Positions 47,402 through 59,387 of a DNA stretch of 64,000 bases are shown here, piece by piece (position 1 is the stretch's first letter; the number at the start of each line of letters is the position of its first letter). This DNA is from Aurifilum marmelostoma (Eukaryota > Ascomycota > Sordariomycetes > Diaporthales > Cryphonectriaceae): assembly GCA_027559495.1 (NCBI GenBank), contig JAMXSV010000006.1, forward strand, positions 620,001-684,000. Reading direction: 5' to 3'. Both the position numbers and the translations under genes were made by a program. Below the pieces are notes generated by a model. It was given only the letters and a program-made list of their open reading frames with translations, did no database searches and had not been told where the DNA came from.

Positions 47402-48514
47402 GAGGAGGCGTATGATGTATTGCGAGACCGGTAAAAATTGCACAACCAGTGAAGAGGCAGGTGCTGGTGATGTTGAACTGAAGTGCCTGTGAAAGGTAAA
47501 GGTCAACAGATGCAAGACGAGGTGGACGAGGCTGTCTGGAGCAAGGCTCTGCAGGCAGACCGAAAGTGCGAATGAGGCCTATATTGCAGCCCCTCATTGA
47601 GAAGAGTGTAGGAATTCCCGCAAGGAGAGTCAAATTCAGTACAGTATCACAAACCTTTCTCGACAAACAACACATCTGTTCGCTCCCGTGACTGAGGCTG
47701 CTGTACTCCTGTGACGAAGAAGGATGGGAACAGGGCCACGCCCAGGTGACGGCACGGCCTTGTCATGATCAGATGAGGGTCAAGTATTGATCCCCAAGGC
47801 CTTGAATGTTGAAGCTTCTGGAATAAAGTTTTCATAGCTCCGAAATTCAGATGAGCAGGCCAAGGAGGCCATAAAGTCTCTCGTCTGGATCGAATGCAAC
47901 ATCGGCAGTGCGTCACAAGTCGGGTGTGACGGAATGCTCTGTAGTGGAGATTGGGGTAGAAGTATAATAAATAAATGGATGTAAATTCACATGTGACTTA
48001 AATCTTTTATTATAAGAGGAAAGGGAAAGAAATATAATGTGAAGTAGACAGATGAACATGGTCACTCTGAAGAGGGGGTGGTGGTGATGGTGGTGGTGGT
48101 AGTAGAGAGACATATTGCAATAGTTGACCCTGGCTGTAATTCGTGGGTGGGCCTTGTAGTAGGCTGTCGTTGGAATAAGCTACAGTGGGGGGTCCTGTAA
48201 TGCTGTCAGGCTGTTGCCAGGGGCATTGGCTGCAGTAACCAGCTGGGCCTGGGCGGGACACGGGCTTATCTCAGCATCCTCAGCCCACTGTACTGTACTG
48301 TACAGACCTACTACTACTCCCTTTATCTCCGACTTTCTGACGGAATCCTCCATCCGCTCAAGCCTCACCTCGCTCTCCTCCTACCTTTTTTGGTTCTCTC
48401 ACCGTCTTACAAATGCTCACTAGGCTTTCTATATATGATATATCCTGCTCCCATACTCTGTATCTCTTTCCATTCTCCTTCTTATATTCATCTCACTGAC
48501 ATATCCCCCTCGAG
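47402..48514. promoter_or_regulatory. Divergent promoter region between GT31-like and Zn2Cys6 genes
   Basis: About 1.1 kb between genes transcribed away from each other. The last 150 bp before the regulator are pyrimidine-rich, as often in fungal leaders. No gene is recognised. Confidence 0.5.
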
Positions 48515-51098
48515 ATGATGGGCCTCCAGCCCAGAGTGGGCAACGACCAGCTCGAGTCCATACCGGGCGTCACAGCCTCGCTCGCCAACCAGGCCTGCGC
48601 CACCTGCAAGAGGCAGAAGCGGAGATGCGACAAGCGCCTCCCATCCTGCTCCAGGTGCGCCTCGCTCCAGCGGCCCTGCGACTACTCGGACGGTGCCGTC
48701 GCCGCCGCCGCCGCCGCCGCCCCCCTCGGCCGAGGACTTTGCCGCCCTGCAGATGAAGCTGATGGAGATCGAGGCCAGGCTCAAGTCCCATCCCCCCCCG
48801 GGCCCGCCTGACCCTTGCCCTGTGAGCCAGCACCAGCATCCAGCGGCCGTCCTCACCCCGGCGGCGTCGAGTACCAACACGGGGGGGTCTGGGGCGAGCC
48901 CCGACGACAACAACAGCAGCAGCAGCGCGGCTGGGGCGGGCACGGCGGCCTCGTCTTGGGCGGGGGGTGATTTTGCAAAGGCGATGCCACCACCGCCGGT
49001 CACGAATAGGTTTCCTGGCGTCTTTTTTCTCGACATCGACGTGTATAATGATGCCAGGATCACTCCTCCGAAACCAACTGTTGATATCCCGGCTGTAAGT
49101 TGTCTAGAAGTGGATGCGTTTCACTGTAGCGTTGTTGAAAAAGAAGAAAAAAAATTGGGATTCCATGATCCTCCCTGGGTATTGTCCTGAGACGTGATGT
49201 GATGGCTGTCGTTGTAATTCGTCGAAGTCCATACTTAGCAGGCAATATCAAGAAGACATATCTCACTCCTTCATCCACACCACGCCCGCTGAAAAAGTCC
49301 ACCGCTGACCTCACCATCCCCAGGAAGTCCTCGAGCTCCTCGACTCAGGCGAGGTCATCGAGCACGCCGCCTCCGTCTACTTCGCCACGGTGCACAAGTG
49401 GTTCTCCTTCATCTCGAGGAAGCGCATGAACCTGGGCATCTCCCTCGCCGACGGCGGGCCCGACCTCGCCCTCCTCTTCCTCTCCATGAAGCTCATCACC
49501 ACCCCTCCGCCGCCGGCCTCACCCGCCGCCGACGTGCCCGCCTACAGGGCCGCCAAGCGCTTCGCCGCCCTGCTCGAGTCCGCCGGCACCGTCTCGCTGC
49601 TGTACCTGCAGGCCGTGATCCTCGTCGCCCTGTACGAGTACAGCCACGCCGTCTACCCCCAGGCCTGGATGACCGTCGGCAGCTGTGTGCGCTACGCCGC
49701 CATGCTGGGCCTGCCGTCGTACGGCGAGGCTGCCGCCATTCTAGGGTCCTGTGTAAGTCTTGTCGTCATCAATATATATATATATATCTTCTCCTTTTTT
49801 TTTTTTTTTTTTTTTTTTTTTTGTCTTTTTGCTCACCTCTCATTCTCCAAAAGACAACATGGACCGAAGCCGAAGAGCGCCGCCGCACCTGGTGGGCCAC
49901 CCACATCCTAGACCGCATCATCTCCCTCGGCTCCAAGCGTCCCTTCGCAGGCGGCCCGCCCCCGGAAGCCGAGATGCTCCCCGTCGACGACGCCGCCTGG
50001 GACGCAGGCGACATGGCCCGCTGCTTCCCCCGGCCCGTCTCCGCCCCGCTGTCCGACCCCTCCGCCAGCCCCTTCTCCCGCCTCGCCCAGGCCGCCGTCC
50101 TCATCTCCCGCGCCATGGCCCACTGCCGCCGCGCCGTCGGCCGCTACAACTCCTTCCACGGCCGGGACCACGTCTGCAGCGGCGTGGGCGGCACCGGCAC
50201 CACCACGGCGGGCGCAGGCGCAGGCGCAGGCGCAGGCGGAGATGGTGACGACGACGACAGCGGCACGCCCCTCAACATCCGCGAGGCCACCGCCGTCGTG
50301 TCCGAGCTCGACACCCTCTGCCGCGCCATCGGGCGCGACATGGACGCCGCCGCCGCCGCCCCGGGCACGGATGCGTATTTCGCCTACATCACGGCCCGCT
50401 GCGTCGCCTGGTCCGCCGCCGTCATGGTGCTCGACATGTACGCGTGCCCGGAGCACATGCGGCCCGGAGCCCCAACAGCAGAGGGCCATGGCGGCGGCGG
50501 CGGCGGCGGCGGGAGAGACCCCAACCGCTCCATGTTGAGGAGCGAGGCCGAGATGGCGATGCAGGTCGAGGCCATCAACGGGCTCAAGCTGGCCGGGGTG
50601 AGAGTGACGGATGTGGCGGGGGAACTGGTGCGGCTGATGCGGCGGGAGGCGGAGGAGGAGGCGGAGGCGGAGGCGGAGGAGGAGCGGAGGCGGCGCGGGG
50701 CCTGGGAGGGGAGCTGGACCAGTTACTCTGTGCGGGGGCAGCTTTATGATTTCGGCGGCGAGGGGGGTGGTGAGGGTGGTGGTGGCAGTGGTGGTGGAGA
50801 AGCAGGAGCAGCAGGAGCAGCAGCAGCAGCAGCAGCATCTGCATCAAGAGGCGTGAGGATAGTAGACAGGATCAGCCCGTTGATATTAGACACGGCATAC
50901 TGCGGCATGTCAGTGTCCCACTGGCTGTGGAGTGAGAACGGAGACCCGGACTTGAAACAAGGCTTTGACATCATGAAGGAGTGTGTCGAGGGCATCGGGC
51001 AGAGGTGGAGATTGGCAGGGGTCTATCTCGACATTGAGCAGAGGAACGTGGAGGCTTTGTTGCGTCTCGGATATTCTTCTTCAAACCGGCCTGCATAG
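48515..51098 (+). CDS. Zn2Cys6 fungal-specific transcription factor, one frameshift
   Basis: Three exons: 48515-49094, 49324-49752 and 49854-51098; about 750 residues after one correction. The DNA-binding Zn2Cys6 cluster is complete near residues 29-55: CATCKRQKRRCDKRLPSCSR, then CASLQRPC. A C6 run at 48720-48725 breaks the frame just after it; ignoring one C restores PPSAEDFAALQMKLMEIEARL, a short linker/coiled coil. The fungal transcription factor regulatory domain follows (VHKWFSFISRKRM, LYLQAVILVALYEYSHAVYPQAWMTVGSCVRYAAMLGL, RRRTWWATHILDRIISLGSKRPF). Long Gly-, Ala- and Glu-rich insertions sit in the last exon. Intron 2 carries a run of more than 20 T. Nuclear; target genes cannot be deduced. 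Confidence 0.85.
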
Positions 51099-51272
51099 CA
51101 AGACCAAGAAATAATGATCATCACCCATCCGTGTGACCATCAATCGTCTTTTGTCTCTCCTCCTTCTTCTCTCTCTCTCTCTCTCTTTCTCTCCCTCTAA
51201 GTCTCTTCTCCTTCTTTCTAATTAATCACAACATGCATACATACATACATTGCATAGTCTTTGTCCTTGACT

Positions 51273-52541
51273 CTAGAACTTGTACACCTGGTCCTTGCTG
51301 TAGCCCAGCTCGGCCAGGTAGCCGGTCAGCTCGCCCTGGTCCTGCGGGCTGACCTTGGGCCCCGAGATGGCCTTGTACATGGGCGGCGGCCCGCACACAA
51401 ACACCTTGATGTTGCCGGCCTTGGGCTCGGGCAGCACCGTCTTGAGCAGCTCCTTGGTGATGTACCCGCTGTTGCCCTTCCACTCCTGCGGCGGCTTGTC
51501 GAGCGTGTAAAAGGCCCGGAACCGCTGCGGGTACGTGTTCTCGAGCTCTTGGAACTCGCTCTTGAGCAGTATGTCCTCCTCGCTCACGTTGGCGAACACG
51601 AGCGTCACCTTGGTCTTGTCCTCGGGGTTCTTGAAGATGGCGCGGCACAGCTGGTACATGGGCGTGATGCCCGTGCCGCCCGCCACCAGGGCAATGTGCT
51701 CGTGCTTGTTGGGGGTCCAGGGGTACTTGGGCAGAGGGCCCTTGAAGTCGAGGCGCTGGCCGGGCACCATGTCGTGGAGGTGCGTCGACATCGGGCCGCC
51801 CTCGTACTTTTTGACGATCAGGTCGAGGAAGCCCTTGGCATCTGGATATGTTCACAATCGTAATAGTCAGTCAGCACACGTCTGGCTCTCTCAACTTCTC
51901 GACTCTACTTGAATGAAGCAAGGGGGAAAAAAAAAAAAATAAAGAAAAAAGGATTATAAAAACCCACCCTCATCAGAGGTGGGCGTATAAGGCCTCAGCA
52001 CAGCCTTGCCCTCACCATCCGGCTTGAACTTGGTCAGGATGGCGCTGGCCACGTCCAGCCCGGACACCATGTCCTCCTCGGGCAGCTTGAACCGGAACTT
52101 CTTGGTGTTGTGGTTGACAATCTCGACGTCGTCCAGCTTGAGCGACACGAAGCCCTGGTCGCCGCCCGTCAGGGCCTTCTTGGCGCCCCCCGCCGGGCAG
52201 CACGTCCTTGACCTTGGCCTCGGCCTTTTGCGCGGCGCCCGGGTTCTGCGAGTAGTAGTAGTAGCCGCCTCCCACCGCGGCCCCGCCGCCCAGGGCGTAG
52301 AGGAGCGTATTGTTGCCGCCGCCGGACGAGGAGGGGGGGTTGTGATGCGTAGCGGCGGGTTTGCTGGGGAGAGGGGGGTGGGTCAAGATGTCAGCCCAAG
52401 AAATTGTCTCTGTGGTTCATATTTTTTTGCTTGTATCCCTCTGGAAAGGTGTGGCCATTCCCTGGCATCACAGCTTTTGGTACGTACGTGCTTCAGAGAC
52501 TGCGCCGACTGGCACGCCCGGAATGCTGATCGCGCAAACAT
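51273..52541 (-). CDS. MCR1: NADH-cytochrome b5 reductase, mitochondrial (Mcr1), two frameshifts
   Basis: Three exons: 52541-52488, 52363-51968 and 51841-51273; about 338 residues. The N-terminus MFARSAFRACQSAQSLKHQTRRYAS is a basic mitochondrial presequence, followed by a Gly/Tyr-rich membrane anchor (TLLYALGGGAAVGGGYYYY). FAD-binding RPYTPTSDE, NAD(P)H-binding GGTGITPMYQ and CGPPPMYKA, and the C-terminal GYSKDQVYKF are all as in fungal Mcr1. Two extra bases are needed to explain exon 2: a G7 run on the plus strand (52333-52339) and a C6 run (52186-52191). Removing one base at each gives SQPPSSSGGG and LPGGGAKKALTGGDQGF, and also makes the exon phases agree. The enzyme passes electrons from NADH to cytochrome b5 or related acceptors, including in ergosterol synthesis and ascorbyl radical reduction. 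Confidence 0.9.
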
Positions 52542-53959
52542 TTTTTTTTCTTCTTCTTCCTTTTTGCCAATTGAAGGTAATGAGAAAAGAATCCAATGGA
52601 TTGGTCTTTAAGAAGAGCAGGTGAGTGTGGAGGTTGTTCCGACGTTCCCAATTGCAGCCGCCTTTGTCTCGTACGATGGTGGTTGAACAGAAGCGGTAGT
52701 GGTGGTGGTGGTGGTGGTGCTTTGAAATGCAGGTCCGAGAGGGAGAGCTGGGGCTACCGCGGAGAGCACCGCCTAGCTCGGTGTGCCTATGACGTAACCT
52801 CCAATCACGTCAGGATCAGGACCGAACCGCCCGGCTTCCTTAGGAGGAACTGACCCCATCACAGCGTCAAGTCCATGACTCTTGGGATATACGAAGAACG
52901 AAGTGAGGACATTCAATATTGTATGATTGCTGTGTCTATTTTTCTTTTTTCCTTTTTTCTTGCATACTGGAAATGGCCCATGTAAAGAGGCAGAGAGAAG
53001 ACACCAGCTAGTAAGACAACAGAAGACGACGTCAAAAAATATATCATCACCCAATCAGAATAGTAAATTAATTAATTTAGAGATCATTGATATGCTCGAG
53101 TACCATAGCCAGCCGATTTCAAACTGTTTTGCCTCCCAATAAACTCATAATGGGCTTTCCCATGATCAACCAGCCCTGGGAACAGCATAGCACGACCACG
53201 CCGAGACGCCGACCCCACACTATACAGACAGAGCGGGAGCCCGAAATTGCTTCAACTGCCGTTGACGGCTGATCAGACCAGCAGCATATGTATTCGGTAT
53301 TCATTCAGCATTGCTCAAACATCCAACCCAACGCAGCTGCTATAATGAGACTCCCCTCCATCTACTCCCCATCTCCGGAATTCAATACCGCACGCTGGAC
53401 GTGTCTTGATGCGCTTCTCTTTCGTCCCTCGTGACTCTTTCACTCTCTCATCCCGTAAAGAGAAGGGTACATGTCCTCGATGATATCAGACAACCTCTCC
53501 CAAGTCATGCTCATACAGCAGTGTCCTCCATCCCATGCATAAAAACACTCTGAAGAGGGCAGAAACCGCTTGTGATTCAAAATTAAAAAGAAGAAAAAAG
53601 TCTCGGCTGCCTCCAGACATCCAGAAGAGAGGGGAAGGGAGAGAGAGAGAGAGAGAGAGCCAGCCAACAGTAAAATCCCTTGCTGTGTCCAGAGTCCTTC
53701 CAAGCAAAGAACAGCTTTCCAGTGTCCAGCCCAGCTCGTCGGGATTTCGGCCGTGTCGGTTGTAGTAGGAGATGCCTGCCATGTTGCTGAACCAAGCGTG
53801 ATAATAGTATGTTTCCTTTCTCGACGTAAAAGGCAACAGCGCTAAGAGAGGAAATTCCCCACATCCCTTCCTCGCCCTCAACCCCCCCCCCCCCCACCCT
53901 CCTCTTTGTGGCACATACAACGAGAAGCTCCTGCAGCGGTGTTGGTGGTATGTGTTTGG
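52542..53959. other. Intergenic between NBP2 and MCR1
   Basis: About 1.4 kb, both genes on the minus strand: 3' end of NBP2 and promoter of MCR1. Features seen are GGT repeats near 52700-52720, a GA run near 53640-53660 and a C14 run at 53882-53895. No gene recognised. Confidence 0.5.
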
Positions 53960-55558
53960 TCATGGGGTCGAATCTATCTTGTCCACGCCGGTTGTTGGTG
54001 ACGACTGCACCATCTTGGCGTCCGAGAGCGTCCGGCCCGACTCGTATTTCTTGGGCGGGATCTCGTCGGTGGCCTGGCTGCCACGCCGCAGCGAGAGCCC
54101 CGTCTCCTGGTGCGTGGAGAGGGTCGGCGTGTTGGCCTGGCTGCCGCCCCGCTGGCCGTGGTAGTGTACGACCTGGGGAGGGGCCTGTCCGGCCTGGTGG
54201 CCCAGCAGGTGTTGGGGGTACGGATCAAGGTCCTTGCTGGAAGTAGAGAACGTTGAGACGACTGGCTGATGGTAACCATTGGCAGTGGAGGAGGTACTTG
54301 CAGTTGGTGTGTGGCCAGAGTCGCCATGTTCCGTCTGTGTCGGCGTGCCCGCGTCGCCGGGGCTCCCGGATGATGCTGCTGCTGGTTCCGCCTGCCCCGT
54401 CAGGCTCGTCATGCCGCCCTCGATGTCCCTGAGGAGCCGCACGTACTCCTCGGGCACGAGCCCGCTCTCCTGCGTCTTGGGGTCCTCCGCCACCAGCCAG
54501 CCCTGCCCGTGCCGGTACGACACCCATATGATCTGGCCCTCCACCAGGGGCAGCTCGTTCTCGTTCTCGCGCTCAAAGTCGAACAGCGCCACCGCCTTGC
54601 CGTGCATCTCCTCGTCGGGCGACGTGATGGTGAACTGGTAGTCCTTGCTGTACCGCGACTGGTCCTCGTCGTCAAACCCGGGAGATTCGTCGTCGCTCAG
54701 CTCGTCGGGCTCGGCGTGGTACCTCCTGCCGCCGCCGCCGCCGTTGGGCTCGACGTACTGTCTCGGCTGGAGCTCGCCCACCCCCCGTATGAGTGCCGGG
54801 CCTGGGTGGCCGGGTACGTGACATATTCACCGCCTGGCCCGTTGGCCTCCTCCCCCTGGTTCACGTAGTACCGCTCGCTGCCGTCTCCGCTGGTGCCCAC
54901 GTAGTAGCCCCTCTCCTGGTCGTAATTCTCCGAGCGCATTACGTGCGAGTCGCCCTGGTCGCGGCTGCTGCGCCGTCGGCTGGACGCGAAGGCCGCACCC
55001 GACGACTTGTGTTTCCGGTGCCTGGAGCTGACGACGGGGCTGTGGAGGTCCTCGTCCTCGCTCCAGGGGGGCCCGTCGCCCAGGTAGATGGGTGCCAGGT
55101 TGTCGACCTTGCTCAGGCTCGCCCAGGCGGTGCTGTCCCAGCTCATGGGGCCGTCCCATCCCGCAGGGTCGGAGAGGCGCCGCGACTCGCTGGCGGGGGT
55201 GGTCATGCCCGACGGCGGCTGCGAGGGTTCTGGAGGGGGGGCCATAGTGCATCGGGTGCGCCTGTGGGTATGCGAAATCCCGCACGAGGGTGTATGCCAG
55301 GCTGGACGGGAACATGGGAAACGCGTGCGAGGCCGGCCGCGAGTGGAAGGGCATCGAGGTCACGGAGTACTGCGACAGCCTGTTCTTGGAGGCCTGTGAC
55401 ATGGAGACAGGCCGGGGGGCCGCCGCTGCTGTCCTCTTCTGCTGGGGCGAGTTCGTTATGAGGGGCGGCAGTGGGGGGTGGTTCGGGTTCGAGGTCGGCG
55501 AGGAGATGGCAGGAGGAGAGGTCGCTGGTGACGAGGTCGCCGGCATGGTGGTTGACAT
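53960..55558 (-). CDS. NBP2: SH3-domain adaptor Nbp2 (HOG/cell wall signalling), two frameshifts
   Basis: A single exon read in three frame segments, about 532 residues. The N-terminus has conserved PLITNSPQQKR, SQASKNRLSQYSVTSMPFH and AFPMFPSSLAYTLVRDFAYP. After a break at a 7-base G run on the plus strand (55235-55241) the frame continues HYGPPPEPSQPPSGMTTPASE and PPWSEDEDLHSPVVSSRHRKHKS. After a second break at a C6 run (54781-54786) comes the SH3 domain: GKAVALFDFERENENELPLV, WVSYRHGQGWLVAED and SGLVPEEYVRLL. The tail is Ser/Thr-rich. The first break needs one base fewer; the second needs one more (or two fewer). Yeast Nbp2 brings the phosphatase Ptc1 to the Pbs2-Hog1 and cell-wall MAP kinase modules. 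That function is inferred from the family. Confidence 0.83.
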
Positions 55559-55843
55559 GTCTGGCGAGGAGGAGGAGGAGGAGGAGCAGGTGGTGGTGGT
55601 GGAGGTGGTTGGGCGTTCCGAAAGTCGCGTGCGATGTCGCAGAGACAATCGCGCCCAGATCGTGAGCAAGGTTTCCTGGCCGTACCCGCAACTGGTTCCA
55701 CCGTCCGTCTCAAAAAGCGACTGCTCCGAGTCTTTGATAGTAGGAGGAGGGGGCCGGAGAGAGAAGGGCGAAAGTGGGTGGGGTGGTTTGGATCGGAGCG
55801 CCTCGTGGCGGGATGGGTTTTGGTAGGAGGGCGGTCCGATTGA

Positions 55844-55846
<3 letters not shown>

Positions 55847-55879
<33 letters not shown>
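55847..55879. repeat. CAG trinucleotide repeat in NBP2 leader region
   Basis: About eleven CAG units some 290 bp upstream of the NBP2 start codon, read as CTG on the transcribed strand. Confidence 0.85.
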
Positions 55880-55881
<2 letters not shown>

Positions 55882-56377
55882 TCTGTCGTGCTTCTTTTTT
55901 TTTTTCTTTTCTTTCTTTTTTTTTCCTTTTGTGGAGGAGTGGGAAGAGAGTATATCGATGGATGGGTCTGGGTCAGCAGAGAGAGGAAAATGTGCGAAGA
56001 TCAGCCTCGCGGAGCCGCAAGGTCTGGGAAGGCGGTGCAAAAGAATTTGAGTTGTGCTGCAAGGAGTCGGTTTCGATCCCAGGCTTGTGTGTGGAGACGT
56101 AGGGACGATTCGATTCGGATCAACAGGGTGAATCTGGGTTTGGGTTGAGGATGGATGGAGAGGGTCTCTCTTCTTCTGCTGCCGCTGCTGGTGGTGCTGG
56201 TTGCCGGTGCTGGTGCTGCGACCACCTTGCCTTACAAGCCCCCCCAACGGGCACCACCAGATCACCTATAGGCAGGGCCCTGGTCAGGGAGCCAAGCCAG
56301 GACAAGCGGCGGCTGTGGAGGGTCGGCGGCCTTTGTCGCTGACGCTGGTAGCGTGTGTGTAGGGTATGCGCAGCCAG

Positions 56378-56397
56378 CAGGCAGGCAGGCAGGCAGG
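56378..56397. repeat. CAGG tetranucleotide tandem repeat
   Basis: About five CAGG units in the NBP2-SSU72 intergenic region. Confidence 0.8.
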
Positions 56398-58498
56398 GTA
56401 GGGCGGACGGGCGGGCTCGGTACTACAAGCTAGACTCGGTGAACAAGGCTAGAACAGTGAAGCTAGACGCCCGCGGCTCAGCGGCTGTGGACGCCAACTG
56501 AGCAAAAGGGACGTACTAAGTATGCAGCAGGCGCTACAGTAGTGTTGATACAGTAAGTTCCTAGTACACACTATGGAGTACTTGGCAGGTGGTTTTTGCC
56601 TGAGAAATTGAGTTTATGCGAGGAAGCAGTTGACAGCTTTCTCACCTCGTATATATCCTCCTGGATTATATAATCGAGCAGCAGTAGTGATCGCCTTCAG
56701 AGGGCTTTGTACCCTCATCAGGCTGCCATTTGTCCTATGTATTATTGACTTTTATTATCAACGTACGATGACAAGGAGACGATCCAATGGATAAGCTCAG
56801 AAGGACAAGATAAATGAGCAAGTCGCACTTTTACACGGGGAGTTTGGGGGCGGCAGCAAAAGAAGAGTCCAAGGGGTCCCGGGTCCGTTGGCTGGGTGGG
56901 CAAGGAAAACCGCCTAGACGGCACGCCCTGTACAGAGCGGCGGCTCCACCACCAAAGAGGAGCCCATTACAGGTTCCCTCTGTACTCTCTGCCTGGGCCG
57001 GCCTCGACCTCGACCTCGACCCTGACCTCAAACTCGAACTCGAACTCGACATAGAGAAGAGGGCCACCAGTTCTGTCAGCCTGGACATCTCACACATCAT
57101 CCAACTTCGAGGCATCACTTGGCTTACCAGGTAGTCGGCCTCCAGTATACAATTCAGTGCCTTAGTAAGGTGCTGTAGTAAGGTGCTGTCGATCTAGTAT
57201 GGAGGACAGTGGCGGCAGCGCTAAAGCCACCCAACATCGACCCAAGCGTAATAAGACCAACCCCCAGACCATGCATCTGATCAGAAAGTCCCATCACCGC
57301 ATTTTTGTAACTCTCACAAGGCAGATCACATGCTCGCAATGACTACAAAGTCCTCCTGCCTAATGAACCCACTTGGCAGGACGACTGTGTACATATGATA
57401 CAATGATCCTGCAGGTGGTTTGGGGTAGCCTCCTACTGTACACTCGCTGTCATGCTTCAATGTGATGAACGAGAGAACCGAGAACCATGGATCATAGCAT
57501 ATATCGACCAGATCTTCTGGAGCTTCCCTGCGCCCACATGGCCGCCCCGGCCGCCTGTAATTTTTCTTGACAATTTATATTGGCTCAGTGGCTAGTCTCC
57601 GATCGATCCAGATGAGATTTGCCAAAACGTCATTTCCGACATACCCCATCCATTCGTCATTCATGGGCCAACGAAGACGCGAGGTTTTTTTTTTTTCTTC
57701 TTTCTTTTCCTATTGCCTTCTCCTTTACATTGTATTTTTGGGTGTTGTTGGCCCATGTCTCCTGAGAGGCTGAGGTGTCCCAGACTCTCTTCATGCCATG
57801 ACAGTGACTATGACAATACGTAACACTGTACCGCAAAGCGCTACAAGTACTAGCAGTGTTGCAGTAAGGCCGCCTTCTCCACCTGAAACACCCAAAAGAC
57901 ACTGGCACCCTGCCCAAGGACCAATGAGAGCTCGGCTGCCAGGCCCGCTCCGTTTGCCTGCCCACAACACCCCAAACCCAGGCCTTCCAAGGCGGCGGGA
58001 CCACCTCAAGCTTGCAAAGTTTACCTCCCACGACTGCCAGAATCCACCAGATAGAACAGCACAGCAATCACGATTGTGTGGTTGTTGGCCGGCGACAACA
58101 ATAAGCAGCGGATGAAGTGAACGATCTCAAGGCATGACCCGTCTCTTGACGGGTGTCTGAGAGACTTGACATCGCTAGCAACCTCAACGTTGCAATTGAC
58201 TCCTTCCAGTGTGTGTGGTTGGTAGGTCGACCCCCCCCCCCCTCTTCACCCTCCTTCACAAGATCTTGATCAACATCCGCGTACTACCTGATGAATTTCA
58301 ATATTGGAGCTGTCTGATTTCTTGATGACTCTTTTAATTATTACGCTATTTTATATCTGATTTACACGCCATGTTTCTCTGTCTCTGCAGCTTCGTCCAC
58401 CGTCTCGAGAGGCGTGACCTTTTGCTGACACTCCCAGTCCAGTCGCGATAGTCCGGTGCAGCTCTCGAGGTTGTCTACTACCGCCTGACGACGTGGCC

Positions 58499-59387
58499 AT
58501 GGCGACCGTCGAGGCTACAAACGGAGCCCTAGCTGCTTCCGCACCGCAAAATGGTGCCGGACAAGAATCAGATTTCAAGCTGCGCTTCTGCACTGTTTGT
58601 GCCAGCAACCAGAACAGGTACGTCCGTCCTTGTTTGCCCCGGCCCTCCGTCCACAGCCCTCTGCCTACCCACTCACGTGCGCTATCCCACGGCGCTGTGG
58701 AACCCCAGCTGCTGACATCTCGTCTCCAGATCCATGGAAGGTCATCTCCGCCTCGCCCAGGCGGGCTTTCCCGTGATCTCCTTTGGTACCGGCTCTCTCG
58801 TGCGCCTCCCCGGCCCCACCATCACCCAGCCCAACACCTACCACTTCGACAAGACCTCGTACGACAGCATGTACAGGGAGCTCGAGGCCAAGGACCCCCG
58901 CCTGTACCGCGCCAACGGCCTGCTCACCATGCTGGACCGCAACCGCGGCATAAAATGGGGCCCGGAGAGGTGGCAGGACTGGCAGATCGGCGCGCCCCGG
59001 GCGGGGCAGAACTACTACCAGGGCTACGAGGGCACGGAGACGGGCATCGTAGACGTGGTCATCACCTGTGAGGAGAGGTGCTGGGACGGCGTGGTGGAGG
59101 ACCTGCTGGCACGGGGCAGCCCGCTGAACAGGCCGGTCCACGTCATCAACGTCGATATCAAAGACAACCACGAGGAGGCGGCGGTCGGCGGGCGGGGCAT
59201 CGTGGACCTGGCCACGTCGCTGAACAAGGCAGCCGCCGAGGAGAGAGAGGCGGTGGGCGCTGCGGCGTTTGACGGCGGCAGCATTGCGGCCAGAGCTGGC
59301 TTTGACGAGAGGGTCCCAGATGTGCTTGCGGAGTGGCAGGAGAGATGGCCCAACCTGCCCGCCACCTGGACCCTGTCGTGGTTTTGA
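58499..59387 (+). CDS. SSU72: RNA polymerase II CTD phosphatase Ssu72
   Basis: Two exons: 58499-58617 and 58730-59387, with a 112-bp intron (GTACGT...CTCCAG) that splits the codon of the catalytic arginine; 258 residues, intact frame. The signature is FCTVCASNQNRSMEGHLRL, containing the CX5R phosphatase loop, and the general-acid region ITCEERCWDGVVEDLL is conserved. GTGSLVRLPGP and VHVINVDIKDNHEEA also match the family. Ssu72 removes phosphate from Ser5/Ser7 of the Pol II C-terminal domain and works in the cleavage/polyadenylation factor complex in the nucleus. The ATG is followed by an Ala/Gly-rich extension of about 28 residues, common in filamentous fungi. Confidence 0.93.

Larger units (their letters stand above)
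55559..58498. promoter_or_regulatory. Divergent promoter region between NBP2 and SSU72
   Basis: About 2.9 kb between genes transcribed away from each other. The NBP2 side has a CAG repeat (55847-55879) and T-rich tracts that would lie in a long leader. Further on are a CAGG tandem (56378-56397), an imperfect GACCTC/GAACTC repeat near 57003-57050 and a C12 run (58231-58242). Small ORFs (56814-57134, 57798-58115) are not recognised. Confidence 0.5.

Noticed and set aside
54231..54291. Possible 61-bp GT...AG intron in NBP2
   Set aside because: Removing it shifts the frame into an Arg/Thr/Pro-rich shadow, while retaining it gives a continuous Ser/Thr-rich tail to the stop codon.
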